Positions 13,400-25,000 of a stretch of 64,000 bases of DNA are shown here, one piece after another. Position 1 is the stretch's first letter, and every line of letters begins with the position of its first letter. Origin of the DNA: Lycorma delicatula (Eukaryota; Arthropoda; Insecta; Hemiptera; Fulgoridae); assembly GCF_047948215.1 (NCBI RefSeq), contig NC_134456.1:60961029-61025028 (forward strand), written 5' to 3'. The notes below the pieces were generated by a model. That model saw nothing but the letters and a program-made list of their open reading frames with translations. It was not told where the DNA came from and searched no databases. The translations under genes were made by a program, and so were the position numbers.

Positions 13400-13640
13400 T
13401 GCTATAAGCTTGTATGTCATCAGCCGTCTTATCGACAGTAACAGGGTGCAACTGCAGTCCATAGTGGTCCAGCGAGCTTCTAACTTCTAGTCGAGCAACG
13501 GCTTGGCCCAAGATATATCCTGCTGGCGGATCTGACGATGAGGCCAAGGTCGACCCGTAAGGAGATGCCCCCTCTCTGCAAACATAGCGACCTTCCCACC
13601 CCCGACCCGTTCGTTCAAGAGGGAGCTAACTCCACATACT
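13400..13640. other. Unassigned G+C-rich block
   Basis: About 240 bases with several CpG sites, clearly richer in G+C than the flanks. Both strands carry open frames. The minus strand has a frame of about 50 sensible residues including VARLEVRSS and HYGLQLHPVTVDK, ending in A+T-rich sequence. A second minus frame contains LLNERVGGGKVAMFAERGHL. The plus strand has a frame with KEMPPLCKHSDLPTPDPF. I recognise none of them. It could be an exon of a host gene, a decayed transposon coding piece, or a non-coding repeat with preserved composition. Confidence 0.3.
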
Positions 13641-14639
13641 ATCGTGAAATATGCCATTATTACTGCTGTATAAAACTATTAATACTAGTAATACTTGTAT
13701 ATCTTAACGGCACGATGTGATCCTGAAATACAGCTTCGTAGTATACTGTAGCGATGTAAGCATACCATCCTTAATAACAGTCAACTCTTACAATCTTTTG
13801 TGTACATTAAAAAACGTATCCTGATTTCCTGCTGAGCCAAAAATGATTCATTTCAGAACATACAAAACCTCTTTCAATTTTTCTCTCGCAAAGTTTACGG
13901 TAAATAATGCTGAAAATTCCGCCGGTAGTTTTGTTTGTCAATAAAAAATTAAATATTAATAATGGTAATCAAATTCCGATTTTTGTTCGATGTTACTTTT
14001 TCCTCAAATCCCACTTTAGTTTCAGTTAATAAGAATTTAATCTTGTAATTTTAATGAAGAAACCGTACAAGGTTTTCTACGGAATGTATAAGCTAATATT
14101 AGTATAGTTTTTTTTTTAATTCTAAATGTTACGTTTAAATTAAATTAAACAATTCCGTTACTTCATAAAATATGTTTTATTATCCAAAAACTAGAAAATG
14201 TCCTTTTAAATAAGAAATAAATTTTATTCGCTGTATTAAATGCAATCAATGCAATATTCTATGGAACCAATCTGTCATATCTTTGAGTTAGTAGGACATG
14301 AATCCTTTATAACTCCTATTCAACAGAGCAGACTAACGATAACAGCTTATAAAAAAAAAAAATAATAATAAATAATAATAATGATTTTATAATATTCAGG
14401 AATTTCATTAAAATTTTTTCGTATTTTCTCAAGTTGTTTCAGAACACACATGCAAATAAGAAACGGGCATACTCGTATTAAGAGCAGGCAACAAAGACCA
14501 GAATGATAAAATAAAGCAACAATAAGGATATGTTACAGATACGGATATGTATAAAAGAGTGAACGTAGAAATGAAACGTGTAAAAATTGTATTGATGTAA
14601 TTCTTAGCCTTTAATAATCTGAAAGGGTCAAAAGGTTTG
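13641..14639. other. A+T-rich DNA, no feature seen
   Basis: No supported feature. A short minus-strand frame at 14.43-14.66 kb has no recognisable domain. Confidence 0.55.
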
Positions 14640-14930
14640 TTCACTCTATGAAGTAACATTGACTGTACTCATTCTGTTGAGACCAGAGCCATAGTATCAC
14701 TTGTAAACCCGACATCTCCTGCATTTCATTGGGTTCGATATAACTGTGCGATGATATGTTTGTATAAAAAAGGCAATGGAAAATACTTCATTCCTCACTT
14801 TTCCTAGTAATCTTGGCATGGAATGTATAATAACTATAAACTGGTTATGCCAAATTTTAGAAATAATTTAAATTCGACTTCAGCTACCTCGAGGTAGAGG
14901 ACTCTGAGATCGTCTATACAATCTTCTGGA
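14640..14930 (+). mobile_element. Isolated 5' leader of an RTE-like LINE
   Basis: It opens with tcactctatgaa, the same word that starts the 54-kb LINE on its own strand, and continues with gttgagaccagagcc and ggcaatggaaaatacttc (about 14772). The 54-kb LINE has a comparable caatggtaaactac just before its endonuclease frame. No endonuclease or reverse transcriptase follows, so this would be a 5' piece without its coding region. The match is by short words only, so a different non-autonomous family is possible. Confidence 0.45.
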
Positions 14931-16352
14931 TTATAAAACTAACATACATATATTTTCTTTATCCACCCGTATCTGTCGGTGTCATTCCACTAAAGAAAAC
15001 TTTGCTTTATTGGTTAAATTTTAAATAAATTAAATTAATTACACGTTGGTAAGATGTGGTACAATCCAATTATAAAAAGTCTTGTTTCGATGAATTCTGT
15101 ATTTCACTACATGAACAAAGTATTTTTTTTTTTTTTTAAATAAAGAAATAGTATTGGCAATATAATAGAGACAATGTCTCACTTATATTACTTGTCACCT
15201 TTATTTTTGAAATTAAAACATTTAGGATTATTCAGAATGAAAGGTTAGAAAATATGTTTACACGATAAAGATAAGGCTAAATGATAGGTATTAGAAAGAT
15301 CCTGAACATTGTGAATTACCACTTGTAACAGGAGAATTAAAGCGATAAAGATACAAATTTAGACGCAACTAACTGGATTTTAATGATTCATTACGGTAAG
15401 ATTATAAATAAATTTATTTTCTATCGAGCAAAGTTTTATAAAATATGAATCTTATATATTTGAAAAAAGATTCGACATTAAGAGGTTGTTTTTTTAAATA
15501 AGCAGAAACTTAAAAACAAAAAAAAAACAAATCTAGAAAACTCCATACGAGTTATTTTTACTAAATTATATAAATACATAAAATGAAAGAGTATTATGAT
15601 AAGAGGGGTTTTTCTTTATGAACAAGAAAAACTGTATGACTTATTATTGATGGATTACAGCCATGAAAAATGGTTATATGAGTTTCAGTAATATTGTAAA
15701 CAAGAACACTTTACTGGAACACTTTCAAATGTTTTTTACTCAATTAACGGATGGAGTGTGATATAATTGGATATTTGTTTATGTTCCAATAAATTTTAAA
15801 ACGAAAAAACTGATTTTCATGCCATATCATGTTAAAAACGATCATATAAAATTTATCATTATCAAACGCTACAAGGAGATTAAAAAAAAAATTTCTGGCG
15901 GACAGCATATGCTGTATCATAACAATTTCAATTAGTGGTAGTGCTCACACCATTAATTTCGCACAGGCGAAACGCACACGCACAGCGTGTCTCATCAGGT
16001 TATAAAGTTTATTTTATAGTAGCCGTTTACGGATCTATAAAATGAATTTTCACATAACAATATTCAATTAATTTAAATAATAATGTTATATTTTTGATAT
16101 AAGATTTTTTACGGCCATTTGGAGAATAATACACAGTCAAACCTCTTTTATAATTACGTGTAAGTGTGTTCCCAATTCTGATGAGTGGCAGACACAAATA
16201 TTATTATTTCGTTGAGCGTAATAGTCATATGATAGTATATGTCATTTTACCGGAAAAAGAAATTAAAACTGTTAAATAGATATAATTATGTTTAATATTT
16301 TTATGGAAGCAATTTCATTTGTATGCGTCTTGGCCCTCAAAACAAACAAAAT
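14931..16352. other. A+T-rich DNA, no feature seen
   Basis: A patch at 15.94-16.00 kb with several CpG (acgcacacgcacagcgtgt) stands out slightly but matches nothing I know. Confidence 0.5.
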
Positions 16353-16391
16353 GGTTATTATTATTATTAATAATAATAATTATTATTATTA
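16353..16391. repeat. Self-complementary (TTA)/(TAA) microsatellite
   Basis: Runs of TTA switch to TAA and back to TTA, producing inverted halves that can fold on themselves. Confidence 0.85.
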
Positions 16392-16493
16392 CGTTTATTA
16401 GAAGAAATTTTAAATTAACAAATTAAATAATTACACTTCTTGGAGATTATTTAATAATACAACGATGAAAATTAATTAATATCACGAGATAAC

Positions 16494-16668
16494 TGTGCCG
16501 ATCTCCCTGGAAGAATGGTTACGTCTCAAACATTCAGCCGGAGGTCCCGGGTCCGGTCAGGCAAGGCATTTTTCATACGCTACAAAATCCTATTTCCATA
16601 TTTCCACGTACAAGCTTTCAAGCTTCTCTGGTGAATTAATTCATCAATCAAAAAAGAATAAAATAAAA
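16494..16668 (+). mobile_element. tRNA-derived SINE with a damaged B box
   Basis: Starts tgccgatctccctgg, in register with the ggcctccgtgg head of the family, and continues with gccggaggtcccgg and ggtcaggcaaggcattt. The B box reads gggtccgg: the central ttcgaatc has been lost by a small deletion, so internal Pol III promotion should be gone. The body has ttttcatacgctacaaaat, atttccatatttccacg and an A-rich end. Confidence 0.75.
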
Positions 16669-17381
16669 TTGTAAAAAGGTTTTAATTAACTTACAAGGAA
16701 TTAGAGAAATAGTTGTAAATCAGCTATAAAAAATGTACACAAGGAACGCAGATAAAAATATTAAATTGTACGAATATTATTAAGTAATTTTGCTTTTTTA
16801 CTATAATTTAAATGTGTTGACATAGTTTAATATGTTGTGTACCAAGTATTAACTGCAATGTAGGGTTTTTCCGCAGTTTGATTTTTGGTTTATTTTTAAC
16901 ATCCTATATTTTTTAAATTTATGTAAACTCTGGTTGCTCATTAAACATAGTTGGAAATTTTGATGTCTTATATATTAAAATTCGCCTTATTTTCAATGTT
17001 TAAAATTAGTTTTCAGATCACATTTCTTACAGGTTTAATTCATGTTTTATCTTTCTTTTTTGAAATATTATATCTTTATTTATTTAATGATCTTCTAATT
17101 AAACTATATATTTAATAAATGATAAGTTATTAAATTTTAGTAGCTTTTTTTATCCATAATATAGATTTGAAAATTTATAATTTTTTAAACCCATAATTTT
17201 TTAAAAATATTCTTTTCATCAAGTTTTATCTAATATCCCACCGAGTGAGTTACAAATAATTCTGTTATTATTTTAGAAAAGATGATATAATGGGTGAATG
17301 ATGATTATTTTAATCATTGTTAGTGAAACACCCCAATGTTACTGAAACTGTTTAGGTAACTACTTAGGATTTCATGTGGCC
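16669..17381. other. A+T-rich DNA, no feature seen
   Basis: No supported feature. Confidence 0.55.
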
Positions 17382-17396
17382 GGGGGGGGGGGGGGG
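17382..17396. repeat. Oligo-G run of 15
   Basis: Fifteen consecutive G after ggcc, at the left margin of the dispersed repeat that follows. Very unusual in this A+T-rich background. The length may be uncertain in sequencing. Confidence 0.9.
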
Positions 17397-17410
17397 TAAC
17401 AAGGGTTGTG

Positions 17411-17505
17411 AGTCCTATAGCTAGACGGGAAGGGAGAGAAAAGTGAGCCCTGACCTGTTAAATATCCCCTGATTGCGACGGGAAGCGCAAGAAACCATAT
17501 AACAC
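17411..17505 (+). repeat. Dispersed repeat 'ctagacgggaag', copy 1
   Basis: Contains agctagacgggaaggg, then aagtgagccctgacc, aaatatcccctgattgcgacg and agaaaccatata. The same order of words occurs at 42.0 kb, and the first two words at 38.3 kb. The copy diverges after the accatata word, close to where the jockey-like coding remnant begins. Confidence 0.6.
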
Positions 17506-17541
17506 ATTCCCGCCACCATATACTATGGTTACTTCCCGTAA

Positions 17542-17712
17542 CCATATATATTAGCGAGGGTAATTGCCGAAGCTCCGTGGTTCACGCGGAATGATGAGAT
17601 TCAGGATTATCTGGAGCTCCCATCGGTTCGTGAGACTGCACAACAGCGCAATGTCAAATACCTGCAGACGCTTGAGAATCATGTAAACCACTTTGCAATT
17701 AATCTACTCTAA
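17542..17712 (+). pseudogene. Jockey-type LINE ORF2, C-terminal fragment
   Basis: The frame reads ILARVIAEAPWFTRNDEI, then LPSVRETAQ, LENHVNHFAINLL and a stop. This is the family hallmark at the end of jockey-clade ORF2 proteins: an APW(F/Y)xRN motif, a (I/L)PxVRxE helix, and the (A/V)NLL end. The endonuclease and polymerase domains are missing, so this is a 5'-truncated copy. The apparent stop TAA is also the left flank of the MITE that follows. Beyond the MITE the reading frame resumes with NSRDVRRLKRAHVLDL, the usual last residues of this family, so the protein originally ran further. It is related to the copies at 19.0-19.7 kb and 49.3-53.0 kb. Confidence 0.85.
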
Positions 17713-17861
17713 AGGGCTCGTCCACATGATAGCGTTTGCTAACGAGCGTTAGTGAGGTACACAGAATTGCATGGAAGAGTACCCATGCTAACGCGTACTC
17801 TAACCTCACTAACGCGCGTTTGCAACCGCGCGTTAGCAAACGCTATCATGTGAACGAGCCC
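17713..17861. mobile_element. 149-bp palindromic MITE inserted in the jockey remnant
   Basis: Terminal inverted repeats of 32 bases with one mismatch begin agggctcgtccacatgatag (17713-17744) and end at 17831-17862. Inside lies a second inverted pair, cgagcgttagtgaggt (17743-17758) with acctcactaacgcgcg (17803-17818), and a third, gagtac with gtactc (17777-17782, 17795-17800), so almost the whole element folds on itself. The word ctaacgcg and variants recur throughout. TAA flanks both sides (17710-17712, 17862-17864). A 3-bp TAA duplication and G-rich termini fit PIF/Harbinger-type MITEs, but one extra A at the left end leaves the superfamily open. It has no coding capacity. Confidence 0.88.
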
Positions 17862-17864
17862 TAA

Positions 17865-18228
17865 CAGCAGAGACGTGCGACGGTTGAAACGAGCCCATGT
17901 ACTCGACTTAGGGTGTGCGTAACAGTTTAGAATCTAACACCGTCAAGTTTAGTGGTGTCGTATCTAATTTCTTGTTACTTCTCTTTCTTTTTCTTTTTTA
18001 TTTGATATTAATGTTTGTTTTGTGGACTATATGGTGCTAAAATTAATGGTTTATGATTTATGACTGAGCTTGAAATTTCATATTTGACTTTAAGTTTGCT
18101 TGCAACTGTTTATTGTGTATTATTTATTTTGGGGATTCCTTAAGGACCTTCTTATCATGTGCTTTTGACAGGAAACTTACTTATGGCTTCGCAGGAGAGC
18201 TGATTTTAATTATAATTGTTATTGAGCA

Positions 18229-18231
<3 letters not shown>
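17865..18231 (+). mobile_element. Jockey-type LINE, last codons and 3' UTR
   Basis: Directly after the MITE the frame continues NSRDVRRLKRAHVLDL and then a stop, matching the C-terminal signature of the two other jockey copies here. Roughly 300 bases of T-rich, non-coding 3' UTR follow and run into a (TA)n tract. Confidence 0.7.

Positions 18232-18262
<31 letters not shown>
18232..18262. repeat. (AT)n microsatellite at the end of the jockey 3' UTR
   Basis: About 15 AT units. The position suggests it may be the tail of the LINE rather than independent. Confidence 0.9.
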
Positions 18263-18266
<4 letters not shown>

Positions 18267-19029
18267 TAGGTTAATTTCCCTTTTAATGTATGAAATTTCT
18301 TTTCATTATTCAAATTTGGCTACAAAAAACTGCAGAAAAAGTAAAGAAATATTAGATTTCTTATTACTTTATTCCTAACACGACTTTATAGCCTTGTGAA
18401 AGTCATAAAAAATCTAAAAATATTTTTACTAATTTCCTTAGAACTAATCTTTTTTTTATCTTCACTAAAATTCAACTATCGGTAATGCTCTTATCGGTCA
18501 TTTTTCAAGTAATAAACATTTAAATCAGGAATTATTACTTTTTCAGTAAAATTATTACTTTTTTTTGTAAGTATAGTAAAAATATATGTATAATAATGTA
18601 ACATAGCTATTATTCAATAAAACAATGATTAAATATGATTTTTAGTAACTCTATACTCATTTTCACAACGGTTGGTTTTAACTGATTCACAGATTATCTT
18701 ATTTTAGCTATGAAAAGCAATCTTTTTTTTCTGCAGGACAAAAATTTATAATTGGTTCTCCTGACGGAACCATAAGTAAATATTATGTTAAAATATCAGG
18801 TGAAAGAGGCCCATCTAATGATGACTACCCACCAAACAAACAGTAAATGGTTATAATAGTAGTAAACGTAATTTATAAGTCACAAGCACCATCACCACCG
18901 GATTTTATAACTTGTCCAATTAATGGACAAACAATAATTGCAATAAAATAACATTAGTAAATAGATAGCAACAATGGAAACAAAAAATTGTAAACAGGTA
19001 AATGCACAGTGTAAAAATGTACCGAAAAA
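18263..19029. other. A+T-rich DNA, no feature seen
   Basis: Separates two oppositely oriented jockey remnants. Nothing else was recognised. Confidence 0.5.
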
Positions 19030-19740
19030 AAAGAAAATAGAATATCTTCAACGACCATCGCTAAGATTCAGCACATGAACCCCTTTCAATCGTCTAATGT
19101 CATCATCGTTGTTTAGCAGGTTCAAAACAAGGGGCTCTACCCGTACATGTCTCAGTTATAAATACAAGGAATATTTATAACTGAAACGACCAATATCATC
19201 CCGAACAAACGGCATCCCCAGGTATTTCAGAATTTCTGTTGAACCAGGGAGGTTGGGTCACTTTCCTCAATATCTTGTTCTGCGACCTTTCGATCACTTT
19301 AATACTTCTGTCACTGGTCATCGCTCAGAGCTGAATCCCATACGTTTATATAAGTTTCAAGATGATGTTACATAGAAGGACCTTGTTAGAGAAAAACAAC
19401 TGAGAGCCCTTATCCCTATCCATTAGCTTGAATACAATACGCTTGAATTTCTGGTCAATCTATTACTTCTTCTCCAGCACATAACATCTCCTCGTCATAC
19501 GTCGATCTAGGTGTAAACCAAGGTATCTCACACTAGATGAATGAGGTATTTAAACGTTATCCAAATAGACTGGAGGGCAGTTTCCTCTCCTAGTCGTAAA
19601 CGTAACGAGGATTGATTTTGTCGTATTGACTTTAATCTTTCATTTGTGCAGCTACTTACTGATTGCATCTAATGCCGACTGAAGCTTCTCCGATGCTATA
19701 ATCCAGTCATCGGATCGTTATGAAAACCTATCTACCAATT
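19030..19740 (-). pseudogene. Decayed jockey-type LINE ORF2 C-terminal region
   Basis: On the minus strand, broken frames read in order: GEASVGIRCNQ and a lysine-rich stretch (the region after the polymerase active site), KFKRIVFKLMDRDKG, IKVIERSQNKILRKVTQPPW (19.23-19.32 kb), NRNSEILKYLGMPFVRDDIG, and finally NLLNNDDDIRRLKGVHVLNL and a stop near 19.04 kb. This order and the QNKILR-PPW and RRLK motifs are those of jockey-clade C-termini. Several stops and at least two frame changes make it non-functional. The copy lies about 1.1 kb from the plus-strand jockey remnant, in inverse orientation. Confidence 0.8.
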
Positions 19741-21639
19741 ATTCTTAATATTATAAAAAAACTGGCATATCACTTATGGTGGATAAATGTAATATTGTTT
19801 ATCTAAAAATGTTCAGATTGAATCGTGATAATGAAAAATACTTTTTGTTACACAGTTTATAAGCTATATTTTTAAAAATACTTTAAAATACGGACGTAAA
19901 GTGGAGTTAAGTTAAAAGTAATAAAAAGAGTATTTTTTTATAATTTTCTTTAGCTTTTTGAAGATAAGTTTAGTAATGAAATTGATATAAGTTAACAGAT
20001 AATAGGAGACTAAAACATTACTATTCTCAAGTTTTTACATTTATTATGAAAAGAATGATTAAACTTCAAACTCATCGGGAAAACATGCTTTTTAACACAA
20101 CACTCTTCTTCTGGCAAAGTCAGGTAAAAATTATGATGCAATTAACATATTCTGTAGCAAGTAGTCAGCACATTAAGACTTCCTTTAGGAATAGTGGTTT
20201 CCTACAGAATGTTGAATATCTTTTACAACTTAAACAACTGTACAGAGAATTCTAAATTTTATTACGTAGTAAATATAATAAAATGTAATATTTTATGAAC
20301 TACCTTTTATGTAGTATAACATTTTTCCACAAATTGTGTTAATAAAAAATTACCACTCCCTTTTCTGAAGAAGTGATTTTTTTTCACTTTTTTAAAAATT
20401 ACAATATAATGGCGATCTTTTTGAAATAAATACTGGTAATTCCACATTCAGATCGATGAGTAATATATGCTGATTAGATGAAAAAAATTAAATCATTATT
20501 TTTATATTTCCAAAAATGTACGCGAAATAAATTATTTACGTTGTATAATTAGAGAATTTTCAATAGAAAATTTAAACAGAAGTCTTTGGGGCAAAAAATT
20601 TATTTGTAATTTTATTTTTAAATATGTAATTTAGAACTTATATTTTAAGAAAGCCTATTTTAAAATATATTTTAAACATTTTATGATTTTTTAAATTAAT
20701 TTTTTCGTAATAAAAATATTCTAAAAATAAATATTTATATAGAGTGAATATGAATAAGATAATAGATTACAATAAAAATTACAAATGAAATGATGGTTGA
20801 ATTAGCTTAATAAATTAAATGCGTATAATACATAAAACGAATCTGCTTTCAGTAGGCTTACATAATTATCATGCAGTAAGTGTCTTCTACTTGGAAAAAT
20901 GCCTAAACATAGATTTCAATTTTATTATTACTGTTACGTTGCTTTTAACTCAATAAATTTTCCCGTTTTCATATGAATTACATATTACTATTTATACTAT
21001 GTGAGTACATGCAATATAATTATGATTATTACTATATACATGCAGTTCACATAATTAATATTCAATAGAGATATTAATCAATGTTATTATCTTAGATTTT
21101 TCAAATTTATTCTGTTTAATTTTATCTTATATTTCCCGTTTCTGTTTATTATAACGTTTTAAATAAAATAGTACTGAATGCGCAGTATATGTATTAAATT
21201 CTTTACATTATACTTTTGTTTAATTAGTTTGAGTATATCAAACAAACTGAAATTTTACTCTACGTCTAAAATAGTAAAAAACTATTTTTCTAAAAAAATA
21301 ATGTTTCTAATATATTTAAAAAAAGTTTTAACAAATTGTTTAAAATTTTATTTTTAATTTTGTTGTTCTATTTTGCCAAAATTAAAAATAACAGAATGAT
21401 GTTAAAATAAAAAAATAATCGTCAGACTGTTAAAATCTATGTTACAGTACGTGTAATCATGTAAGACATTTATAAAATAATATACCACAGATATACGAGG
21501 TAATACTCGTAACTATATTGCTGAAATATGGGACGTTTATCTGCGTATTACTTTTTATTTGTTATCCGAAAGGAAACCGTTAATAAAAATTCAGGAAAAC
21601 TTCCCTAGAAATTTGTTCCAGTTTTTACTTTTTCACACT
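19741..21639. other. A+T-rich DNA, no feature seen
   Basis: No supported gene. A frame at 20.05-20.26 kb carries no recognised domain. Confidence 0.5.
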
Positions 21640-22046
21640 CTGCTATAAACTGAAAAACTACTAGACCGATTTACGCGCGGGGGAAAATGGAGAAAGGGAA
21701 AAATCGGAAAAGGGAAAATCTAAAAAGGTAAAAGGGAAGAAGGGGAAAAGGGGAAAAGAAAAAGGGAAAACGGGGAAAGGAAATGGAAAGGGAACAGGAA
21801 AAAATTAAAGGGAAAAGGGGGAAAGATAAAGGGGAAAAGGGAAATAAAGGAAAGATAAATGAGGGAAGGAAAGGGGAGGGGAGAGTGGAGGAAAGGAAAA
21901 GGAAAATGGGAAAAGGAAACTGTTCCGTAATGTTCATTTTGTTAATGTTTTATCAAACATTCAATTGTGTTCATTTAACGTATGTGTATTGTATATATAC
22001 ATATATACTCAAATCTAGCAATAGACAAGCATTGCTTCTCTGCTAG
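21640..22046 (+). mobile_element. Candidate non-autonomous Helitron
   Basis: The right end reads ctagcaatagacaagcattg and then cttctctgCTAG followed by T. A short hairpin (agcaat with attgct, 22017-22036) lies 6 bases before a terminal CTAG (22043-22046), and the next base is T. This is the layout of Helitron 3' ends (hairpin, CTRR, insertion next to T). On the left, aaaactactagaccgattt resembles the actgga(c)cgattt word often present in insect Helitron families. I could not fix a 5' TC terminus, so the left boundary is provisional. Confidence 0.4.
21676..21921. repeat. Polypurine tract, degenerate (GGGAAAA)n
   Basis: About 245 bases made almost only of A and G on the plus strand, with a loose 6-8 base period around gggaaaa. 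The overlapping chance proteins are low-complexity (Lys/Glu/Arg on one strand, Phe/Pro/Ser/Leu on the other) and are not genes. Such tracts can form triplex DNA. Confidence 0.92.
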
Positions 22047-25000
22047 TAATATAATATTACTAAAAGAAATATTTTTTCTTTTTAATAAAAACAGTATACT
22101 GTATAATAACGGAAAGTATTATAACGGGTCAAAGTTTTAACCATCCAGTATTTGAATTTTTTCTTAGTTTTGAATACCCATCAGTCCAAAAATACTACAA
22201 AAAATTAGGAGGCTAAGTATTTTGCTTAATGTTTCAGGAACAATAAACTAATAATAATGAAATTTTATTTTGCTCTATAGACCATAGGGCATGGAATAAT
22301 AAAAATGTTATAAAAATACACAACAGAAAGTATCCCATTAATCCATGAAGGATTCCCTACGCCGAGAAGTATACGTAACCACGTTGCAATTTTTTTCTCT
22401 TTATTTTGTATCCCCTGAAATATTTTTCTACATTACTTAAATCACAAAGAAATTTTCCGAAAATTTATTTGGGGAAGAGATCCCTCTAAATATTTTAATT
22501 TAAAAAAATAAGTAAATTTAAATCATAACTAAGATAATTCTACAGAAAAAAATTCAGATAAATTCGATTTGATTATTGTTGCGTGATATCTCGCAATCGA
22601 GAAAATTATTTCTATATATAGTTTGAAATACGAAAGTTTTTCAAAAAATATCTATCACTAAACACCAGAAAAAATTCAGATTTTACATGTATAAAAATTG
22701 CTATAATTTAGATTACAATCACTACTGGTTTTGCAAAATTAATTTATCTACTTTACGACTTACGTACCTTGAAACTGAAATAAATAAGAAGCTGGAGAAG
22801 ATTATGAATAGTGGGATAAAAACTGATTTCAGCTGTTCGTTTTTTAATTTTAAATATTTGAACTAGAACAATCAGGGGAAAAAGACTAATCAATAAGAAA
22901 TTAGTCATAAAAAATTTCAACCTAAACACAAATCAGCAATTAAAAAATTACATCTGAATCAATATTAGAGAGTAGCTTATATTTTTATTTACTATTAAAT
23001 GTCGTTTAATTTTTTATTTTACACTTTTATAAATCGCTTCGCTAATTTACCCTGAAATAAAATGAAATCAATTTATTTTTCAAAGAATTTAGTCATTATT
23101 CCCCTTAAAATTTCCGTAGATTATTTTTAATAAGCGATTCGGTTTAATCTGTATAATTTACAGCATTTTTTACTGGTGAACAATAACCGGTTGTAATTGC
23201 TAACTGGAAAACTTCAGACTAGGACAATTGTATTAAGTCAAATGATTTATTTGTCATCATACACAGCATATACATCTATTATGCACAAGCATAGATTCAA
23301 TTAGAACTGTGTGATAAAGGTTAATTGAATATTTTTTTCTCAATAAAAATATATTTACTTCTATATAATAAATAAAAATATATTAAGTCTTCCATTAAAT
23401 TTACACAATATTATATGTGTGTATCATTCCCATATAAGGTATTACGTTTATCTTGTAAAAAAAATATTTCCATTAACTAAAAATTTATGATTAATATTTT
23501 TTTCGTTTTTATTTAAATTCAAATTTAAAAAAAAAATACAAAATTACATTTCCAAGTAAAACTGCAAGATGATATTACAGCAGTGTTTTAGCTTAACTAA
23601 TTAAAAAGAATGAATGAATCACTTAAAAAATTTAGTTGTTGTTTAAAAAAGGATTAAACTGAGAATTGAAAGACTTCACACCTACTGCGATCAAATTGTG
23701 GGGGTGAATATTTCATATAAATTATAACTTTACAAAAGTTTATTCTTGTTAATAGAACTGAGTCATTTAATTTCATCTACACTGTGCGTTACAATTAATT
23801 CTATACTATTTATAGAGTAGATCTCATTTAGCGTTTTTATAATAAAAAAAAAATATATAAGTTAATGATTTTTCATGCATTGCGTTTTACAGAAATATTG
23901 TTCGTCGTACATCGAATATAGTTCTTACATCAGACAGTATGTCTCTTTCAATCATTAAAGGTACCGCCCAGTAGAACACGCATGCAATAAGCATTTCTAT
24001 TTCTCTGAAACTAAGCTTTTTAACACGGTTGAATTAAGTTTTTTTTAATGGTTAAAACTGCATCATTTTCAAAAACTATTTTAGGTAACTACCAACATTT
24101 TTATTTGTAATTAGATTATATTAGTTTAAAATTATACAAAATTAAACATATAAAAATATTCCTAATTTAATCTTTTCCTTTCGACTTCACACTGACAGTG
24201 ACTTCTCGGTTAGAATTCCCGACAATTTTTTTCTTAAATTTTGTCTGTGGTCATAAGAGTATATATAGAAAAAAAATTATACAAATAACTAAAATAATGT
24301 GCAAATATAGATGAGAAATCATAAATGATTCTAAAATTTCTCTATCTCTTCTTATCAATATCCATTTTTCCCATCTTTAAAGCAGGATACTTATAAGAGA
24401 AACGTTACCCTTCACAAAATGACTTTTTAAATTGAATTGTCCACTATACCATTTAACAAATTTTTATGTAATAAGTGCTTTAAACTATTTATAAGCTTTT
24501 AAAGCCCTATTTTGTTAAGTTCATAGTATGATTTATAATTTAATTTTTGGGATTTGCCAGTAAAAATTGGTCCTTTAAGAATATTAAACTTACATTTTGA
24601 AAGGTATATATGTATGTTAGGTACAATAACTACAACTACTCTACATGGTCTGATGTGAAACGGAACCATTCCCAAAAAAACAACTAATATTTCATACCAA
24701 AATTACGGTAAAAAGTGAGAAAGGAAGTAGTCTCCAATTGTCTTCCTTACTAAGTTGAATATGCGCCAAGCCACCTAAATGCAGGAGATATTCAGCACTG
24801 CTAATGTAAGTTAATTTATTATATTAGTACTCAAAAGTTTTAAAACAGTAATGGTTAAAGGAAAACTGATATGGGTCATAAGTCTCTTTAAAACCATTCT
24901 CAAGAATAATAAACTTGTAAGACTAAAAGTCTTACGAGAGTTTTTGATTTTTTTAAATAGAATTATTTTAATATTAATTCATTTTTGAACCTAATTTATG

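Noticed and set aside
21671..22046. Two frames of about 88 codons over the polypurine tract
   Set aside because: Low-complexity translation of an A/G tract; not genes.
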